From: Rhodobacter capsulatus
GTDB lineage: Bacteria; Pseudomonadota; Alphaproteobacteria; Rhodobacterales; Rhodobacteraceae
Direction of reading: 5' to 3'
Assembly (NCBI RefSeq): GCF_005144475.1
Contig: NZ_SWJZ01000061.1
Coordinates: forward strand, 1-44,044
Length of the DNA: 44,044 nt
In this document: piece by piece, positions 23,221 through 33,731 of the stretch
How the letters are laid out: each line of letters opens with the position of its first letter
Position numbering within the stretch: position 1 is the first letter of the stretch
The notes under the pieces: model-generated
What the model was told of the DNA's origin: nothing
What the model saw: the letters and a program-made list of their open reading frames with translations, nothing else
The model's database searches: none
Made by a program: the position numbers and the translations under genes

Positions 23221-24492
23221 TCAGTCCAGGGCCGCCGCACGGGCGTCAAGCATGCTTTGCGTGATCAGCACAATCCCCCCCTCGGTGCGGCGGAACCACT
23301 TCGCATCTTCTTCCGGGTCCACCCCGACGACAAGCCCCGGCGGAACCTTCACCCCTCGGTCGATGACGCAACGCGTGAGCTGGGCACGTTCGCCGATATC
23401 GACATAAGGAAGGGCGACAACATGTTGAACTGTCGACCAACTATGCGACCGGCACCCGGTGAACAGAAGCGAGTTGCGCACCTCGGAGCCCGAGACGATA
23501 CAATCCCCCGAGATCAGGGAACTGACCGCACTGCCGCGCCGCCCGTCCTCGTCATGGATGAACTTGGCCGGCGGCACGATCTCGGCATAGGTCCAGATCG
23601 GCCAGGCATTGTCATAAAGATCAAGCTTCGGCGTAAATTCCGTAAGGTCAATATTGGCCTGCCAGAAGGCGTCGATGGTGCCGACGTCGCGCCAATAAGG
23701 CTCGTGTTCCAGCCCGGACGTGACGCAGCTTTCAGAAAAACGATGCGCCATCGCCTTGCCGTATTTCACGATCTGCGGGATCAGGTCATGGCCGAAATCA
23801 TGGCTGGAATGCGGATCCTCGGCATCGCGGATCAGCAACTCACGCAGGAATACCCAGTCGAAGACATAAATCCCCATAGAGACCAGCGAATGGGTCGGAT
23901 CTTCGGGCAACCCCGGCGGATTGGCCGGCTTCTCGATGAACTGGGTGATGCGCCCGGTCTTGTCCGCAGCCATGCAGCCGAAAGCCGAGGCTTCGGCGCG
24001 CGGCACGGTCAGACAGCCGATCGTCACATCGGCCTTGCTCAACACATGCTGCAGCAACATCACCTCATAATCCATCTTGTAGATGTGATCACCGGCCAGG
24101 ATGATCACATATTTGACGTCATAATCCTCGATGATGTCGATGTTCTGCGCCACCGCATCGGCCGTGCCCAGATACCATTTGCTTTCGTCGATCCGTTGGC
24201 TTGCCGGAAGAATATCAAGATATTCATTACGCTCCGCACGGAAGAAGTTCCAGCCACGCTGCATGTGACGGATCAGGCTGTGTGCCTTGTATTGCGTCGC
24301 GATCGCCATTTTGCGAATGCCGGAGTTGAGCGCATTCGACAGCGCGAAATCGATGATGCGGGTCTTGCCGCCGAAATAGACCGCAGGTTTCGCACGCCGG
24401 TCGGTCAGTTCCTTCAGACGGCTCCCCCGACCGCCCGCCAGAACGAAGGCCATGGCCTGTGACGAAAGCCTCTGGTTCGGTTGCGGTTTCAT
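23221..24492 (-). CDS. glgC: Glucose-1-phosphate adenylyltransferase
   Basis: A 423-residue ADP-glucose pyrophosphorylase, the committed and usually allosteric step of glycogen synthesis. [20 protein letters not shown] (about residues 16-35) is the nucleotide loop. [28 protein letters not shown] and [13 protein letters not shown] are further signatures, and a C-terminal left-handed beta-helix follows. Rhodobacter enzymes of this type are known to respond to fructose 6-phosphate or fructose 1,6-bisphosphate, which would tie storage to Calvin-cycle output; that is family knowledge, not seen here. An 18-base gap follows glgB. Confidence 0.97.
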   Translation of the reverse strand: MKPQPNQRLSSQAMAFVLAGGRGSRLKELTDRRAKPAVYFGGKTRIIDFALSNALNSGIRKMAIATQYKAHSLIRHMQRGWNFFRAERNEYLDILPASQRIDESKWYLGTADAVAQNIDIIEDYDVKYVIILAGDHIYKMDYEVMLLQHVLSKADVTIGCLTVPRAEASAFGCMAADKTGRITQFIEKPANPPGLPEDPTHSLVSMGIYVFDWVFLRELLIRDAEDPHSSHDFGHDLIPQIVKYGKAMAHRFSESCVTSGLEHEPYWRDVGTIDAFWQANIDLTEFTPKLDLYDNAWPIWTYAEIVPPAKFIHDEDGRRGSAVSSLISGDCIVSGSEVRNSLLFTGCRSHSWSTVQHVVALPYVDIGERAQLTRCVIDRGVKVPPGLVVGVDPEEDAKWFRRTEGGIVLITQSMLDARAAALD

Positions 24493-24510
24493 GCTTTCCT
24501 CCCTTGCGCC

Positions 24511-26679
24511 TCAGGCGGGCGTGAACATCACCACGGAAAGTGGTGGCAGATAGACCTCGGCGCTGAACGGGCGTCGCGCGGTGGCAATCTCGTCGGCCTC
24601 GATCGCGCCGAGATTGCCCCAGTTGGCACCGCCATAATAGCCGCTGTCGGAATTGAAGATCTCGCACCAGGTCCCCGCCTGGGGCAGGCCGATGCGATAG
24701 GTGCGGTCGAGAGGCGTCAGATTGGCTGCAACCACGACAGGATCGGCCCCCGGCGCGCGACGTTCGAAGACATAAACCGAAGCTTCGGCATCATCCGCCT
24801 CGATCCAGTCGAAACCGGAGGGGTCGCAATCGCCCCAATGCAGCGCCGGGGTGTCACGGTAAAGCTTGTTCAGATCGCGCACCAGCGCCTGCATGCCGCG
24901 GTGCAGCGGGTCGTCCAGAAGGTGCCAGTCAAGGGTGCCTTGATGCGCCCATTCGCGGCCCTGGGCGAATTCCTGCCCCATGAAAAGCAGTTTCTTGCCC
25001 GGATGCGCCCATTGGAACGCATAAAAGGCCCGCAGGTTGGCGAATTTCTGCAACCCGTCCCCCGGCATCTTGCCAAGCATCGATCCCTTGCCGTGAACCA
25101 CTTCGTCGTGGCTGATCGGCAGGATAAAGTTCTCACTGTAAGTATATGAACTTGCAAAGGTAAGTTCATTGTGATGCCAGCGGCGATGAATCGGATCGCG
25201 GGAAAAATACCGCAGGCTGTCATTCATCCAGCCCATGTTCCACTTGTAGCCGAAGCCCAGTCCGCCCAGATGCACCGGCCGGGTCACGCCCGGAAAAGCC
25301 GTGCTTTCCTCGGCCACCGTCATGATCCCCGGGGCGCCGCCATAGGCCTCTGCATTGACGTCTTTCAGAAAATCGATCGCCTCCAGGTTTTCTCGGCCGC
25401 CATGGATATTGGGCACCCATTCGCCATCCCGCCGCGAGTAGTCGCGATAGAGCATCGAGGCCACGGCATCGACCCTGAGCCCGTCGAGGTGATATTCCTC
25501 AAGCCAGAACAGCGCATTGGCCAGCAAGAAATTCTTCACTTCGCGCCGACCGTAATTGTAGATCAGCGTGTTCCAGTCCTGATGGAACCCTTCTTTCGGA
25601 TCCGCATGTTCGTAAAGTGGTGTTCCGTCAAAGCGGCGCAACCCGTGGTCGTCGGTTGGAAAATGCCCCGGCACCCAATCCAGGATGACCCCCACGCCCC
25701 GACGATGCGCGGCATCGACAAAGGCCGCGAATTCCTCGGGGCGACCATGGCGGATGGTGGGGGCATAAAGCCCGACCGGCTGATAGCCCCAGGAGCCATC
25801 AAAGGGAAATTCGGTTATCGGCAAAAGCTCGATATGCGTGAACCCCATCTCGACGACGTAATCGACAAGTTGCCCGGCCAGTTCGTGGTAGCTCAGAGGG
25901 CGTCCGCCCTGGTCCCAGACCCGCCGCCAGGATCCAAGATGCACCTCGTAAATCGAGATCGGCGCATGTATGTCCTGCATCTTCTGACGTTGCCCGATCC
26001 AGGCGCCGTCGCCCCACAGATGCAGTCCAAGCTCGCGCACCTGAGACGCCGTCTGCGGCGGGTGCTCGGCGCCAAATCCCACAGGATCGGCCTTGAGCGG
26101 CTGAACGACTCCCTCGGCCGACAGGATTTCATATTTGTAGACCTCGCCCGCCATCAGGCCGGGCACGAAGATTTCCCAGACCCCGGTGGCGCCACGCCGA
26201 CGCATCTGATGCCGCCGACCGTCCCAGATGTTGAAATTGCCAACGACGGAAACGCGCCGCGCCGAGGGCGCCCAGACCGCGAAATGAACGCCGCGAACCC
26301 CCTCGTGCCAGATCACATGCGCGCCCAGAACCTGCCACAGACGGCGGTGTGTGCCTTCGCCGATCAGATATTCGTCAATCTCGCCCAGCACCGGGCCGAA
26401 CGCATAGGCATCTTCGAAATCCCAAGTGGAATGGGCATTGCGGGCCCGCAGCCGGTATTTCCCCGCATCCCATTTTCCCGTGAAAAGTCCGCTCGTTACG
26501 GGTTGAAGCTCAACTTCCGCTCCGGTTTCCCTTGAAATTGCCCAAACCTGATCCGCCCCGGGCACAAGAGTCATGACACGGCCCCCCTCCGGGGTCTGAT
26601 GCCAGCCCAGAATGGAAAAAGGATCGTCATGCCGGCCCTCGGCCAGCGCCAGCGCCTCGGCAGACAAGATCATCGACAT
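24511..26679 (-). CDS. glgB: 1,4-alpha-glucan branching enzyme
   Basis: A 722-residue GH13 branching enzyme that introduces alpha-1,6 links. An N-terminal domain with [10 protein letters not shown] begins near residue 18, followed by a CBM48 ([20 protein letters not shown]). The barrel carries the nucleophile Asp in [15 protein letters not shown], the acid Glu in [11 protein letters not shown] and Asp in [14 protein letters not shown]. Length matches the two-CBM bacterial form. The first ATG, with GAAGGA before it, was chosen, ten bases after the glgP stop. Confidence 0.97.
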   Translation of the reverse strand: MSMILSAEALALAEGRHDDPFSILGWHQTPEGGRVMTLVPGADQVWAISRETGAEVELQPVTSGLFTGKWDAGKYRLRARNAHSTWDFEDAYAFGPVLGEIDEYLIGEGTHRRLWQVLGAHVIWHEGVRGVHFAVWAPSARRVSVVGNFNIWDGRRHQMRRRGATGVWEIFVPGLMAGEVYKYEILSAEGVVQPLKADPVGFGAEHPPQTASQVRELGLHLWGDGAWIGQRQKMQDIHAPISIYEVHLGSWRRVWDQGGRPLSYHELAGQLVDYVVEMGFTHIELLPITEFPFDGSWGYQPVGLYAPTIRHGRPEEFAAFVDAAHRRGVGVILDWVPGHFPTDDHGLRRFDGTPLYEHADPKEGFHQDWNTLIYNYGRREVKNFLLANALFWLEEYHLDGLRVDAVASMLYRDYSRRDGEWVPNIHGGRENLEAIDFLKDVNAEAYGGAPGIMTVAEESTAFPGVTRPVHLGGLGFGYKWNMGWMNDSLRYFSRDPIHRRWHHNELTFASSYTYSENFILPISHDEVVHGKGSMLGKMPGDGLQKFANLRAFYAFQWAHPGKKLLFMGQEFAQGREWAHQGTLDWHLLDDPLHRGMQALVRDLNKLYRDTPALHWGDCDPSGFDWIEADDAEASVYVFERRAPGADPVVVAANLTPLDRTYRIGLPQAGTWCEIFNSDSGYYGGANWGNLGAIEADEIATARRPFSAEVYLPPLSVVMFTPA

Positions 26680-26689
26680 TCCTTCACCT

Positions 26690-29092
26690 TCAAAGGGCGG
26701 ATTCGGTCTCCCAGATATCCGTCATGTAACCACGAATGGCGCGGTCAGAGGAGAAAAACCCCATCCGCGCCGTGTTCAAGATCGCCATCCGCCACCACCG
26801 ATCAGATTCGGCAAAGGTCTGGTCGACTTCCATCTGCGCATCGCGATAGGCCTCGAAATCCGAGGCCACCAGGAAATAATCGCTGTGCCACATGTTATGG
26901 ACAAGCCCGTGATAGCGGCTGGGCTCCTCGGGACAAAAACGCCCCTCGGCGATCATCTGCAACACGTCCTGCAGCGGCTGGCTTTTCAGGATCGCATGGC
27001 GGGCATGTTCGGGATCCTTGCGCCGCTCCATCACCTCTTCCGCGGTCAGACCGAACAGGAAGAAATTCTCCGCCCCCACCTCGTCGCGGATCTCCACATT
27101 GGCGCCATCCAGCGTGCCGATCGTCAGCGCCCCGTTCAGCGCGAATTTCATGTTCCCCGTGCCCGAAGCTTCCTTGCCCGCGGTCGAGATCTGTTCGGAC
27201 AGATCCGCAGCCGGGATCAACCGCTCGGCCATCGAGACATTGTAATTCGGCGGATAGATGATCTTCAGCCGATCCCCGACATAGGGATCGTTGTTCACCA
27301 CCCGCGCCACATCATTGATCAGCCGGATGATCTCTTTCGCGGCCTGATAGCCGGGCGCCGCCTTGCCGCCGAAGATCTTCACCCGCGGCGCCACCTCGGC
27401 GGTCGGGTTGGAGCGGATCACATGCCATTCCGCGATCGTCTGCAGGATGTTCAGCAGTTGCCGCTTGTATTCGTGGATGCGCTTGACCTGTACGTCAAAC
27501 AACGCGTCGGGATTGACCGTCACCCCCTGCGTCTGCGCGATCCAATTTGCCAAAGCGACCTTGTTCTCGCGTTTCGCTTTCGCAAAGTCGTCGCGGAAAG
27601 CCTTGTCTTCGCTCAGTTTATCCAGTTCGCGCAGGCGATCGAGATCCGCCTCCCAGCCCGACCCGATCGCCTCCGAAATCAACCGCGACAGCGCCGGATT
27701 GGCCATGCGCAGCCAGCGCCGCGGCGTCACGCCGTTGGTCTGGTTGATGATCCGCCCGGGATGCAGCTTGTCGAGTTCGGGGAACAGGTTCTTCTTCACC
27801 AGTTCCGTATGCAGCGCCGAAACGCCGTTCACCTTGTGCGAGGTGATGAAGGCCAACTCGCCCATCCGCACCTCGTGATGTTTGACGATCCCCACATAAT
27901 GCGGTCGCGTCGGGTTCGTCCGCAAATGCCAGGCATCGATCGCTTCGATGATCTGCATATGCCGCGGCAGAACCGAGCCCATCAGATAGGTCGCCCAGCG
28001 TTCGAGCGCCTCGGGCAACAGCGTGTGGTTCGTATAGCCCAGACATTTGACGCCGATCTCCAGCGCCTCTTCGAAACTCATGCCATGCACGTCACTGAGC
28101 AGCCGGATCAGTTCGGGACCGGCGATGGCGGGATGCGTGTCATTCATCTGGATCGCGACATGATCGGGCAGATCGGTCAGCGTCAGACCCGCGGCAAGAT
28201 GGCGCCGCAGAATATCCTGCAACGCCGCCGAGGTCAGGAAATACTCCTGCTTCAGGCGCAGTTCCTTGCCCTGAAACGTGGTGTCATCGGGGTAAAGCAC
28301 CCGGCTGAGCGTTCGCGCCAAGGCCTCCGGTTCGGCGGCGGCGGCGAAATCCCCATGGTTGAAGCGGGCCAGATCGAAAAGCGTCGTCGGCTTTGCCGCC
28401 CAAAGCCGCAAGGTGTTCGCCCAGCGTCCCTGCCAACCGATAACCGGCATGTCATAAGCTTCGGCGATCACCGTTTCCGCCGGTGCCCAAACCGATTTGC
28501 CATTCACGATCTCGACGGAGCCCTTGAAGCCGATCTCGTAACAGACTTCGGGCCGCTCGAATTCCCAGGGGTGGCGCTGTTTGAGCCAATCTTCCGGGGT
28601 CTCCACCTGCCGGCCGGCATCGAACCACTGCCGGAAAAGCCCATGTTCATAGCGGATACCATAGCCATAACCGGCACAGCCCAGCGTCGCCATGCTTTCC
28701 ATGTAACAGGCCGCAAGCCGCCCCAGACCGCCGTTTCCAAGCGCCGCATCGGGCTCGTCCTCGACGACCTGATGCCAGTCCTGCCCCAACCCCTCGATGG
28801 CTTCGCGCGCAATGGCCCGCATGCCCAGATTGATCGCGGCATCCTCAAGCACCCGCCCGATCAGGAATTCCATCGACAGGTAATAAACCCGCTTGCGGCC
28901 TTGGTCATAGGTTTGCCGGGTGGCATCGAACCAGGGGCCGACAATGTGATCACGCAGCGCAAGGCTCAGTGCCATGCGCCAGTCGTAAAGCGAGGCATGG
29001 CCCGCATCCTTGCCCATGGAATAGGTCAGATGGCGCAGGATTTCCGCTCGGAAAGCCTCGACGCTGGGCGCGCTTGCATCTCTCACTGTCAA
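26690..29092 (-). CDS. glgP: Glycogen phosphorylase
   Basis: A GT35 phosphorylase that releases glucose 1-phosphate from glycogen. [36 protein letters not shown] and the PLP-binding lysine in [19 protein letters not shown] are diagnostic. I place the start at a TTG (29092) with GAAGAAGGG before it. That gives 800 residues and an N-terminus ([14 protein letters not shown]) that lines up with family members; a GTG two codons later is also possible. ATG starts farther upstream (to 29221) would add a Gly-rich stretch without homology and overlap the divergent alpha-glucosidase promoter. With this start the PLP lysine is residue 649. First gene of the glg operon. Confidence 0.94.
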   Translation of the reverse strand: MTVRDASAPSVEAFRAEILRHLTYSMGKDAGHASLYDWRMALSLALRDHIVGPWFDATRQTYDQGRKRVYYLSMEFLIGRVLEDAAINLGMRAIAREAIEGLGQDWHQVVEDEPDAALGNGGLGRLAACYMESMATLGCAGYGYGIRYEHGLFRQWFDAGRQVETPEDWLKQRHPWEFERPEVCYEIGFKGSVEIVNGKSVWAPAETVIAEAYDMPVIGWQGRWANTLRLWAAKPTTLFDLARFNHGDFAAAAEPEALARTLSRVLYPDDTTFQGKELRLKQEYFLTSAALQDILRRHLAAGLTLTDLPDHVAIQMNDTHPAIAGPELIRLLSDVHGMSFEEALEIGVKCLGYTNHTLLPEALERWATYLMGSVLPRHMQIIEAIDAWHLRTNPTRPHYVGIVKHHEVRMGELAFITSHKVNGVSALHTELVKKNLFPELDKLHPGRIINQTNGVTPRRWLRMANPALSRLISEAIGSGWEADLDRLRELDKLSEDKAFRDDFAKAKRENKVALANWIAQTQGVTVNPDALFDVQVKRIHEYKRQLLNILQTIAEWHVIRSNPTAEVAPRVKIFGGKAAPGYQAAKEIIRLINDVARVVNNDPYVGDRLKIIYPPNYNVSMAERLIPAADLSEQISTAGKEASGTGNMKFALNGALTIGTLDGANVEIRDEVGAENFFLFGLTAEEVMERRKDPEHARHAILKSQPLQDVLQMIAEGRFCPEEPSRYHGLVHNMWHSDYFLVASDFEAYRDAQMEVDQTFAESDRWWRMAILNTARMGFFSSDRAIRGYMTDIWETESAL

Positions 29093-29175
29093 ACCCTTCT
29101 TCGTTCTCCCACCCCCTTGATGGGATGCCGCCCCGCCGCCGTCAAGCCGAACCCGCCCCATCGGACGTTCTGTCA

Positions 29176-29203
29176 TTGCCGCGGCAAGGAATGCGCCTAT
29201 GCT
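29176..29203 (+). promoter_or_regulatory. Palindrome and possible promoter between glgP and alpha-glucosidase
   Basis: TTGCCGCGGCAA (29176-29187) is a perfect 12-base palindrome in the 139-base divergent gap. Its first half could be a -35 box (TTGCCG) with TATGCT at 29198-29203 after 16 bases. The central CG resembles LacI-type operators, but no such regulator is in the window. Confidence 0.4.
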
Positions 29204-29231
29204 TGCTTCATATAGTGGCACGGAGATGACG

Positions 29232-30818
29232 ATGGGCAGAGATTGGTGGCGGGGCGCGGTGATCTACCAGATTTATCCGCGCAGCTTTCAGGATTCGAAC
29301 GGCGACGGCATCGGAGACCTGAAAGGCATCACCGAAAAGCTGCCGCATGTCGCCGCGCTTGGCGCTGATTCGATCTGGCTCAGCCCGATTTTCCGCTCGC
29401 CGATGGACGACATGGGCTATGACGTGTCGGCGTATCGCGACATCGATCCGGTGTTCGGCACGCTGGCCGATTTCGACGCGCTGGTCGCGCGCGCCCATGA
29501 TCTTGGCCTCAGGGTGATCATCGACCAGGTGCTCAGCCATTCGTCTGACCGCCATCCCTGGTTTGCCGATTCGAAGCGGCGCGGTCCCAAGGCGGACTGG
29601 TATGTCTGGGCCGATCCGAAGCCCGACGGATCGCCGCCGAACAATTGGCAGTCGGTCTTTGGCGGATCGTCCTGGGAATGGGCGCCCGAGCGCGGCCAGT
29701 ATTATCTGCACAATTTCCTGATCTCTCAGCCCGATCTGAACCTGCGCAATCCCGAGGTCCAGGACGAGATGCTCGAGGTGTTGCGGTTCTGGCTCGACCG
29801 CGGCGTCGACGGCTTCCGGCTCGATACGGTGAACTATTACATCCATGACGGCGCACTGCGCGACAACCCGCCGATGCCCCCCGACCCGGAGCGCTGGCCC
29901 CCGGTTTCGACCTATGACATGCAAGATCATGCCCATGACAAGAACCAACCGGAAAACCTTGATTTCCTTGCACGAATGCGCAAGCTTCTGGATCAGTACG
30001 AGAACCGCTGCATGGTCGGCGAGATCGGTGAAGTGCCCCATCGCGCGCTGCCTCTGATGGCCGAATACACCTCCGGAACGGCGCATCTGCACATGGCCTA
30101 CAGCTTTGACATGCTGGGGCCGAAGTTCGCCCCGGCGCATTTCCGCAAGGTGCTGGAGGGCTTCTTTGCGGCTGCGCCCGACGGCTGGCCCTCCTGGTCC
30201 TTCTCCAACCATGACGTGAACCGCCATGTCACCCGCTGGGCCAGATACGGCGAACAAGATGCGGTGGCGAAACTGGCGATCTCGATGCTGACCTCCTTCG
30301 AAGGCACGATCGGGATCTATCAGGGCGAGGAACTGGGCCAGACCGAAACCGACCTCGCTTACGAAGAACTTACCGATCCGCCCGGCCTGCGCTTCTGGCC
30401 GGAGAACAAGGGGCGCGATGGCTGCCGGACGCCGATGGTCTGGGACGGCTCGGCGCAGGGCGGCTTCAGCACGGTGAAGCCCTGGCTTCCGGTCAAGGCC
30501 CCGCAACTTGCCCGCAATGTCGCGGCCCAGGAAGCCGATCCCGCCTCGGTGCTGCATCATTACCGCGCCGTTCTGGCCTTCCGCCGCGCCAGCGTCGCGC
30601 TGCGCACCGGCCGCACCCGCTTCCTCGACCTGCCCGATCCGGTGCTGGGATTCCGTCGCGAGACCGACACCGAAAGCCTGACCTGCCTGTTCAATCTCGG
30701 CCCCGATCCGGTGACCCTGAGCGGGATTATCGGCACGCCGACCGGACCTGTTCTGGCTGCGACGGCCGAAAACGGGATCGTGCAGCTTGGCCCGAATGGC
30801 GTCCTCTGGCTGCGCTGA
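29232..30818 (+). CDS. Alpha-glucosidase (GH13)
   Basis: A 528-residue GH13 enzyme of the oligo-1,6-glucosidase/alpha-glucosidase type. GAVIYQIYPRSFQDSNGDG opens the barrel, and QVLSHSSDRHPWF is the conserved region around the first substrate-binding His. The catalytic residues lie in DGFRLDTVNYY (Asp), MVGEIGEV (Glu) and FSNHDVNRH (Asp). No signal peptide is seen, so it acts in the cytoplasm on maltodextrins or short oligosaccharides, for example those released by GlgX. The start ATG at 29232 has GGAG six bases before it; an ATG at 29226 lies too close to that site. It is divergent from glgP and shares its control region. Confidence 0.92.
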   Translation: MGRDWWRGAVIYQIYPRSFQDSNGDGIGDLKGITEKLPHVAALGADSIWLSPIFRSPMDDMGYDVSAYRDIDPVFGTLADFDALVARAHDLGLRVIIDQVLSHSSDRHPWFADSKRRGPKADWYVWADPKPDGSPPNNWQSVFGGSSWEWAPERGQYYLHNFLISQPDLNLRNPEVQDEMLEVLRFWLDRGVDGFRLDTVNYYIHDGALRDNPPMPPDPERWPPVSTYDMQDHAHDKNQPENLDFLARMRKLLDQYENRCMVGEIGEVPHRALPLMAEYTSGTAHLHMAYSFDMLGPKFAPAHFRKVLEGFFAAAPDGWPSWSFSNHDVNRHVTRWARYGEQDAVAKLAISMLTSFEGTIGIYQGEELGQTETDLAYEELTDPPGLRFWPENKGRDGCRTPMVWDGSAQGGFSTVKPWLPVKAPQLARNVAAQEADPASVLHHYRAVLAFRRASVALRTGRTRFLDLPDPVLGFRRETDTESLTCLFNLGPDPVTLSGIIGTPTGPVLAATAENGIVQLGPNGVLWLR

Positions 30819-30854
30819 TACGGCAAGAACGGATAAGGAACGCGCCCTATCCCC

Positions 30855-30951
30855 TTCATCTTGCTGCAAATATCTCGGGGTGAGACAAGATCGGAAAGCC
30901 TTCCGGTGGCAGGCTTTCCCGCCCCCCGGGCTGTCCGTGACTGCCCGGGGG
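30855..30951 (-). repeat. Dispersed intergenic element, copy 5, with two hairpins
   Basis: Read on the minus strand past the histidine kinase stop: a 9-bp stem (30951-30943 with 30931-30923), an 8-bp stem (30919-30912 with 30900-30893), then the element core CCCCGAGATATTTG, CA, GCAAGATGAA (30880-30855). The copy lies between the convergent ends of alpha-glucosidase and the kinase and probably serves as their 3' boundary. Confidence 0.65.
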
Positions 30952-30975
30952 CAGAGCCCCGGAAGCCGCGCGGGA

Positions 30976-32007
30976 TCAGGACACCGGCAGCAGGATCAGG
31001 AACCGACTGCCCTGGCCCTTCTCGCTTTCGATCTTCATCCGCCCGCGATGGCGCAGAACGATGTGCTTGACGATCGCCAGCCCCAGCCCGGTGCCGCCCT
31101 GTTCGCGCGAGCGATGGGTGTCGATGCGATAGAACCGCTCGGTCAACCGGGGCAAATGGATCGGATCGATGCCTTCGCCGCGATCCGCCACCACGACCCG
31201 CAAGGCCGCGCCCCGCAGAACCGGCTCATAATCGATCTTATCGACGGAAATCCGCACCTCGCCGCCGCTGCCGCCGTATTTGATCGCATTCTCGATCAGA
31301 TTGGTGAAAACCTGCGTCAGCTGGTCGGGGTCGGCCGGGATCTTCAACCCCTCGGTCAGGCCCTCGCGGAGCAGCTGCACCTGCCGCGCCTCGGCCAGTG
31401 GCGCCAGCGCCTGCATCGCACCGCGCAGCACCGCGCCCAGATCCGTGCCCGTCGTCGGCCGCCGCCGCTCCTCGGCCTCGACCCGGCTGAGCGACAGCAG
31501 ATCCCCCACCAGTCGATTCATCCGCCCGGCTTCCCGTTCCATGATCGCCAGAAACCGGTCCCGCGCCACCGGATCATCCTTGGCCGCACCGCGCAGCGTC
31601 TCGACAAAGCCCATCAGGGCCGTCAGCGGCGTGCGCAGTTCATGGCTGACATTGGCCACGAAATCACGCCGCATCGCCTCGGCCGTCTCGACCGCGGTCC
31701 GATCTTCGAAGGTCAGCGCCAAAGGTCCCTCGGCCAGCGCCGCGACCGTGACCAGCACCTGCGTTTCCCGCCCCTGACTGCCCAGCCGCAGCCGCACCTG
31801 CTGGCGCCCCTGCCCGGCCAGCACCGCTTCGACCGCGTCGATCAGCCCGGGCTGGCGCAGCACCGTCACCAGCGTCCGCCCCACCAGCCCCGGCCCCAGC
31901 AGCGCTTCGGCCCCGGAATTGGCATGCAGCACCCGTTGCGCGGGAGACACGAGCAGGATCGGAAACGGTAACGACTCAGCCAAGGAGATTGTTGACGAAT
32001 CCGTCAT
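30976..32007 (-). CDS. PhoR-like sensor histidine kinase without membrane segments
   Basis: A 343-residue histidine kinase. An N-terminal PAS-like domain (LPFPILLVSPAQRVLHANSG, residues 13-32) is followed by the dimerisation/phosphoacceptor helix DFVANVSHELRTPLTALMG (His122) and a HATPase_c domain (N box NLIENAIKYGG, G1 VVADRGEGI, G2 GGTGLGLAIVKHI). The domain order resembles PhoR, but no transmembrane helix or signal is seen, so it should be cytoplasmic. No response regulator with an intact receiver is adjacent; the divergent neighbour is a pseudo-receiver protein. The ATG was chosen because AGGGTGG precedes it. A phosphate role is a guess from similarity. Confidence 0.85.
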   Translation of the reverse strand: MTDSSTISLAESLPFPILLVSPAQRVLHANSGAEALLGPGLVGRTLVTVLRQPGLIDAVEAVLAGQGRQQVRLRLGSQGRETQVLVTVAALAEGPLALTFEDRTAVETAEAMRRDFVANVSHELRTPLTALMGFVETLRGAAKDDPVARDRFLAIMEREAGRMNRLVGDLLSLSRVEAEERRRPTTGTDLGAVLRGAMQALAPLAEARQVQLLREGLTEGLKIPADPDQLTQVFTNLIENAIKYGGSGGEVRISVDKIDYEPVLRGAALRVVVADRGEGIDPIHLPRLTERFYRIDTHRSREQGGTGLGLAIVKHIVLRHRGRMKIESEKGQGSRFLILLPVS

Positions 32008-32039
32008 TTTTCGGCCACCCTGACATTTCCAATGCTTGA

Positions 32040-32156
32040 CCCGAACAAGCTTCGGGGAAACGATACGCAAGTTCAAGGCCGCATGCAAAAGCCAGGGGGG
32101 CTAAGCTTTTGCACAATTCGCGGATTAAAGTGTCATAAGCGATGGATTTCCATCGC
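32040..32156. promoter_or_regulatory. Three inverted repeats in the kinase/pseudo-receiver divergent gap
   Basis: The 165-base gap contains CCCGAA/TTCGGG (32040-32045, 32051-32056), TGCAAAAGC/GCTTTTGCA (32084-32092, 32105-32113, 12-base spacer) and GCGATGGA/TCCATCGC (32139-32146, 32149-32156, 2-base spacer). All three are perfect. The middle one looks like an operator; the last sits in the leader of the plus-strand gene, 16 bases before its start. Confidence 0.55.
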
Positions 32157-32172
32157 AATACCGGATGGAACG

Positions 32173-32568
32173 ATGCCCCCGCCGATCGATGCCCCCAAAG
32201 GCAGCAAACGTCTTGATCCCGCCGAGGTGTCGCTTGCCGGGCGCCGTATTCTGGTGGTTGATCCCTCGCAATCGCTGCCGCGCGCCCTGCGCGGCGTGCA
32301 AGGCGCCTCGATCACCATCGCGCGGCTGTCGATGATCGACGCCGAGATGCTGGCCCGCGTCCGTCCCGATGTCGTGCTTTCGCCGCTGTTCAGCCCGGGG
32401 CATGACATTCTGGATCTCGCCCGTCTGCTCGACCGGCTGGGCTATCAGGGGCCGCTGCGGGCCTATTCGCCGCCCCTGCCCAATACGTCGATCGTCTGCG
32501 CCGAAGTGCGCCAGATCTGGGGGGCACGAGATTTCGACATTCTGGAAGTGCCGCCCACCTGGAACTGA
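32173..32568 (+). CDS. Degenerate receiver-like protein of unknown function
   Basis: A 131-residue protein that reads like a response-regulator receiver that has lost its chemistry. RRILVVDPSQSLPRAL (residues 24-39) resembles strand 1, with one Asp kept (Asp30). RPDVVLSPLFSPGHDILDL (64-82) aligns with the usual PD-V-LLD...PG-DGLEL segment, but the phospho-accepting Asp is Pro71. GYQGPLRAYSP (90-100) fits strand 4, and FDILEVPP (121-128) the place of the conserved Lys-Pro, with Val for Lys. The ATG was chosen with GGATGG before it; the frame is open upstream. It is divergent from the histidine kinase and ends right against the gamma carbonic anhydrase gene. Confidence 0.68.
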   Translation: MPPPIDAPKGSKRLDPAEVSLAGRRILVVDPSQSLPRALRGVQGASITIARLSMIDAEMLARVRPDVVLSPLFSPGHDILDLARLLDRLGYQGPLRAYSPPLPNTSIVCAEVRQIWGARDFDILEVPPTWN

Positions 32569-33087
32569 TCAGACCGGCGTCAACCCGCGGGCGAACCGCG
32601 CCGCATTGGCGCGGTAATGCACGGCCGATTGCAACAGCCGCGCCTGCGCCACCGCATCAAGCGCCCGCACCACCTTGCCCGGCGCGCCCATCACCAGCGA
32701 TCCGTCCGGGATCTCCTTGCCCTCGGTGATCAGCGCCCCGGCGCCGATCAGACAGCCGCGCCCGATCTGCGCGCCGTTCAGCACAACGGCCCCCATCCCG
32801 ATCAGAGACCCCTCGCCGATCGTGCAGCCATGCAGCATCGCCCGATGGCCGATGGTGCAGTGCGCCCCGATGACCAGCGGAAAGCCCATGTCGGTATGGC
32901 AGATCACCGCTTCCTGCAGGTTCGTGCCGGCCCCGACCCGGATTTCCTCGTTGTCGCCGCGCAAAGTGCAGCCAAACCAGACCGAGGCGCCCGCCTCCAG
33001 GACGACCCGCCCGATCACGTTGGCGTCGGGCGCCACCCAGACCTCCGGCCCCAGCACCGGGGCCACCCCGTCCAGCGCATAGATCAT
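32569..33087 (-). CDS. Gamma-class carbonic anhydrase family protein
   Basis: A 172-residue left-handed beta-helix (hexapeptide repeat) protein. The family signature [19 protein letters not shown] (43-61) precedes three histidines at the metal-ligand positions (His64, His81, His86), so zinc or iron binding is likely. Relatives (YrdA, PaaY, gamma-CA) range from true carbonic anhydrases to proteins without shown activity, so function is open. Its ATG overlaps the gmk stop (ATGA), and it ends flush against the convergent pseudo-receiver gene. Confidence 0.88.
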   Translation of the reverse strand: MIYALDGVAPVLGPEVWVAPDANVIGRVVLEAGASVWFGCTLRGDNEEIRVGAGTNLQEAVICHTDMGFPLVIGAHCTIGHRAMLHGCTIGEGSLIGMGAVVLNGAQIGRGCLIGAGALITEGKEIPDGSLVMGAPGKVVRALDAVAQARLLQSAVHYRANAARFARGLTPV

Positions 33088-33728
33088 CGTGCCTCGAACT
33101 CCCTGTTCAGCCCGCGCACGAACTCGGTCAGCCCCGGCTGACGCACCGCGCGCGCCCGTTCCGCCTGCAAGATCGTCACCAGCTCGGCTTCAGACGCCGC
33201 GATATCGCGGTTGATCACCACGTAATCATATTCGCCCCAATGGCTGATCTCGTCGCGGCTTTTCGCCATCCGCCCGGCGATCACCGCGTCGCTGTCCTGC
33301 GCGCGCTTCCGCAACCGGTGCTCCAGATCGGCGATCGAGGGCGGCAGGATGAAGATCGACACCACATCCTGCGCCAGCCTCGAGCGCCGCACCTGCTGCC
33401 CGCCCTGCCAGTCGATATCGAGGATCACGTCCCGCCCCTCGGCCAGCCGCGCCTCGACCGGGGCCGAGGGCGTGCCGTAAAGATTGCCGAAAACCTCGGC
33501 ATGTTCCAGCATCTCGCCCGCCGCCACCATCGCCTCGAATTCGGCACGGGTGCGGAAATAATATTCCCGCCCGTCTTCCTCGCCCGGGCGCGGGTTGCGC
33601 GTCGTCGCCGAGACCGAAAACGACAGCGACGCATCCCAGGCCATCAGCCGCCGCGCCAAGGTCGACTTCCCCGCCCCCGAAGGCGAGGACAGGATGATCA
33701 AAAGGCCCCGGCGCCGCATCTCGGCCAT
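33084..33728 (-). CDS. gmk: Guanylate kinase
   Basis: A 214-residue kinase converting GMP and ATP to GDP and ADP. The P-loop is [15 protein letters not shown] (about residues 14-28), followed by the GMP-binding [19 protein letters not shown] and the [10 protein letters not shown] strand. Length is typical. It begins three bases after yicC, an association widely conserved in bacteria, and overlaps the gamma carbonic anhydrase gene. Confidence 0.97.
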   Translation of the reverse strand: MAEMRRRGLLIILSSPSGAGKSTLARRLMAWDASLSFSVSATTRNPRPGEEDGREYYFRTRAEFEAMVAAGEMLEHAEVFGNLYGTPSAPVEARLAEGRDVILDIDWQGGQQVRRSRLAQDVVSIFILPPSIADLEHRLRKRAQDSDAVIAGRMAKSRDEISHWGEYDYVVINRDIAASEAELVTILQAERARAVRQPGLTEFVRGLNREFEAR

Positions 33729-33731
33729 GAC

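Noticed and set aside
26612-29215. An 867-codon open frame on the plus strand opposite glgP
   Set aside because: Antisense artefact; glgP has all phosphorylase signatures.
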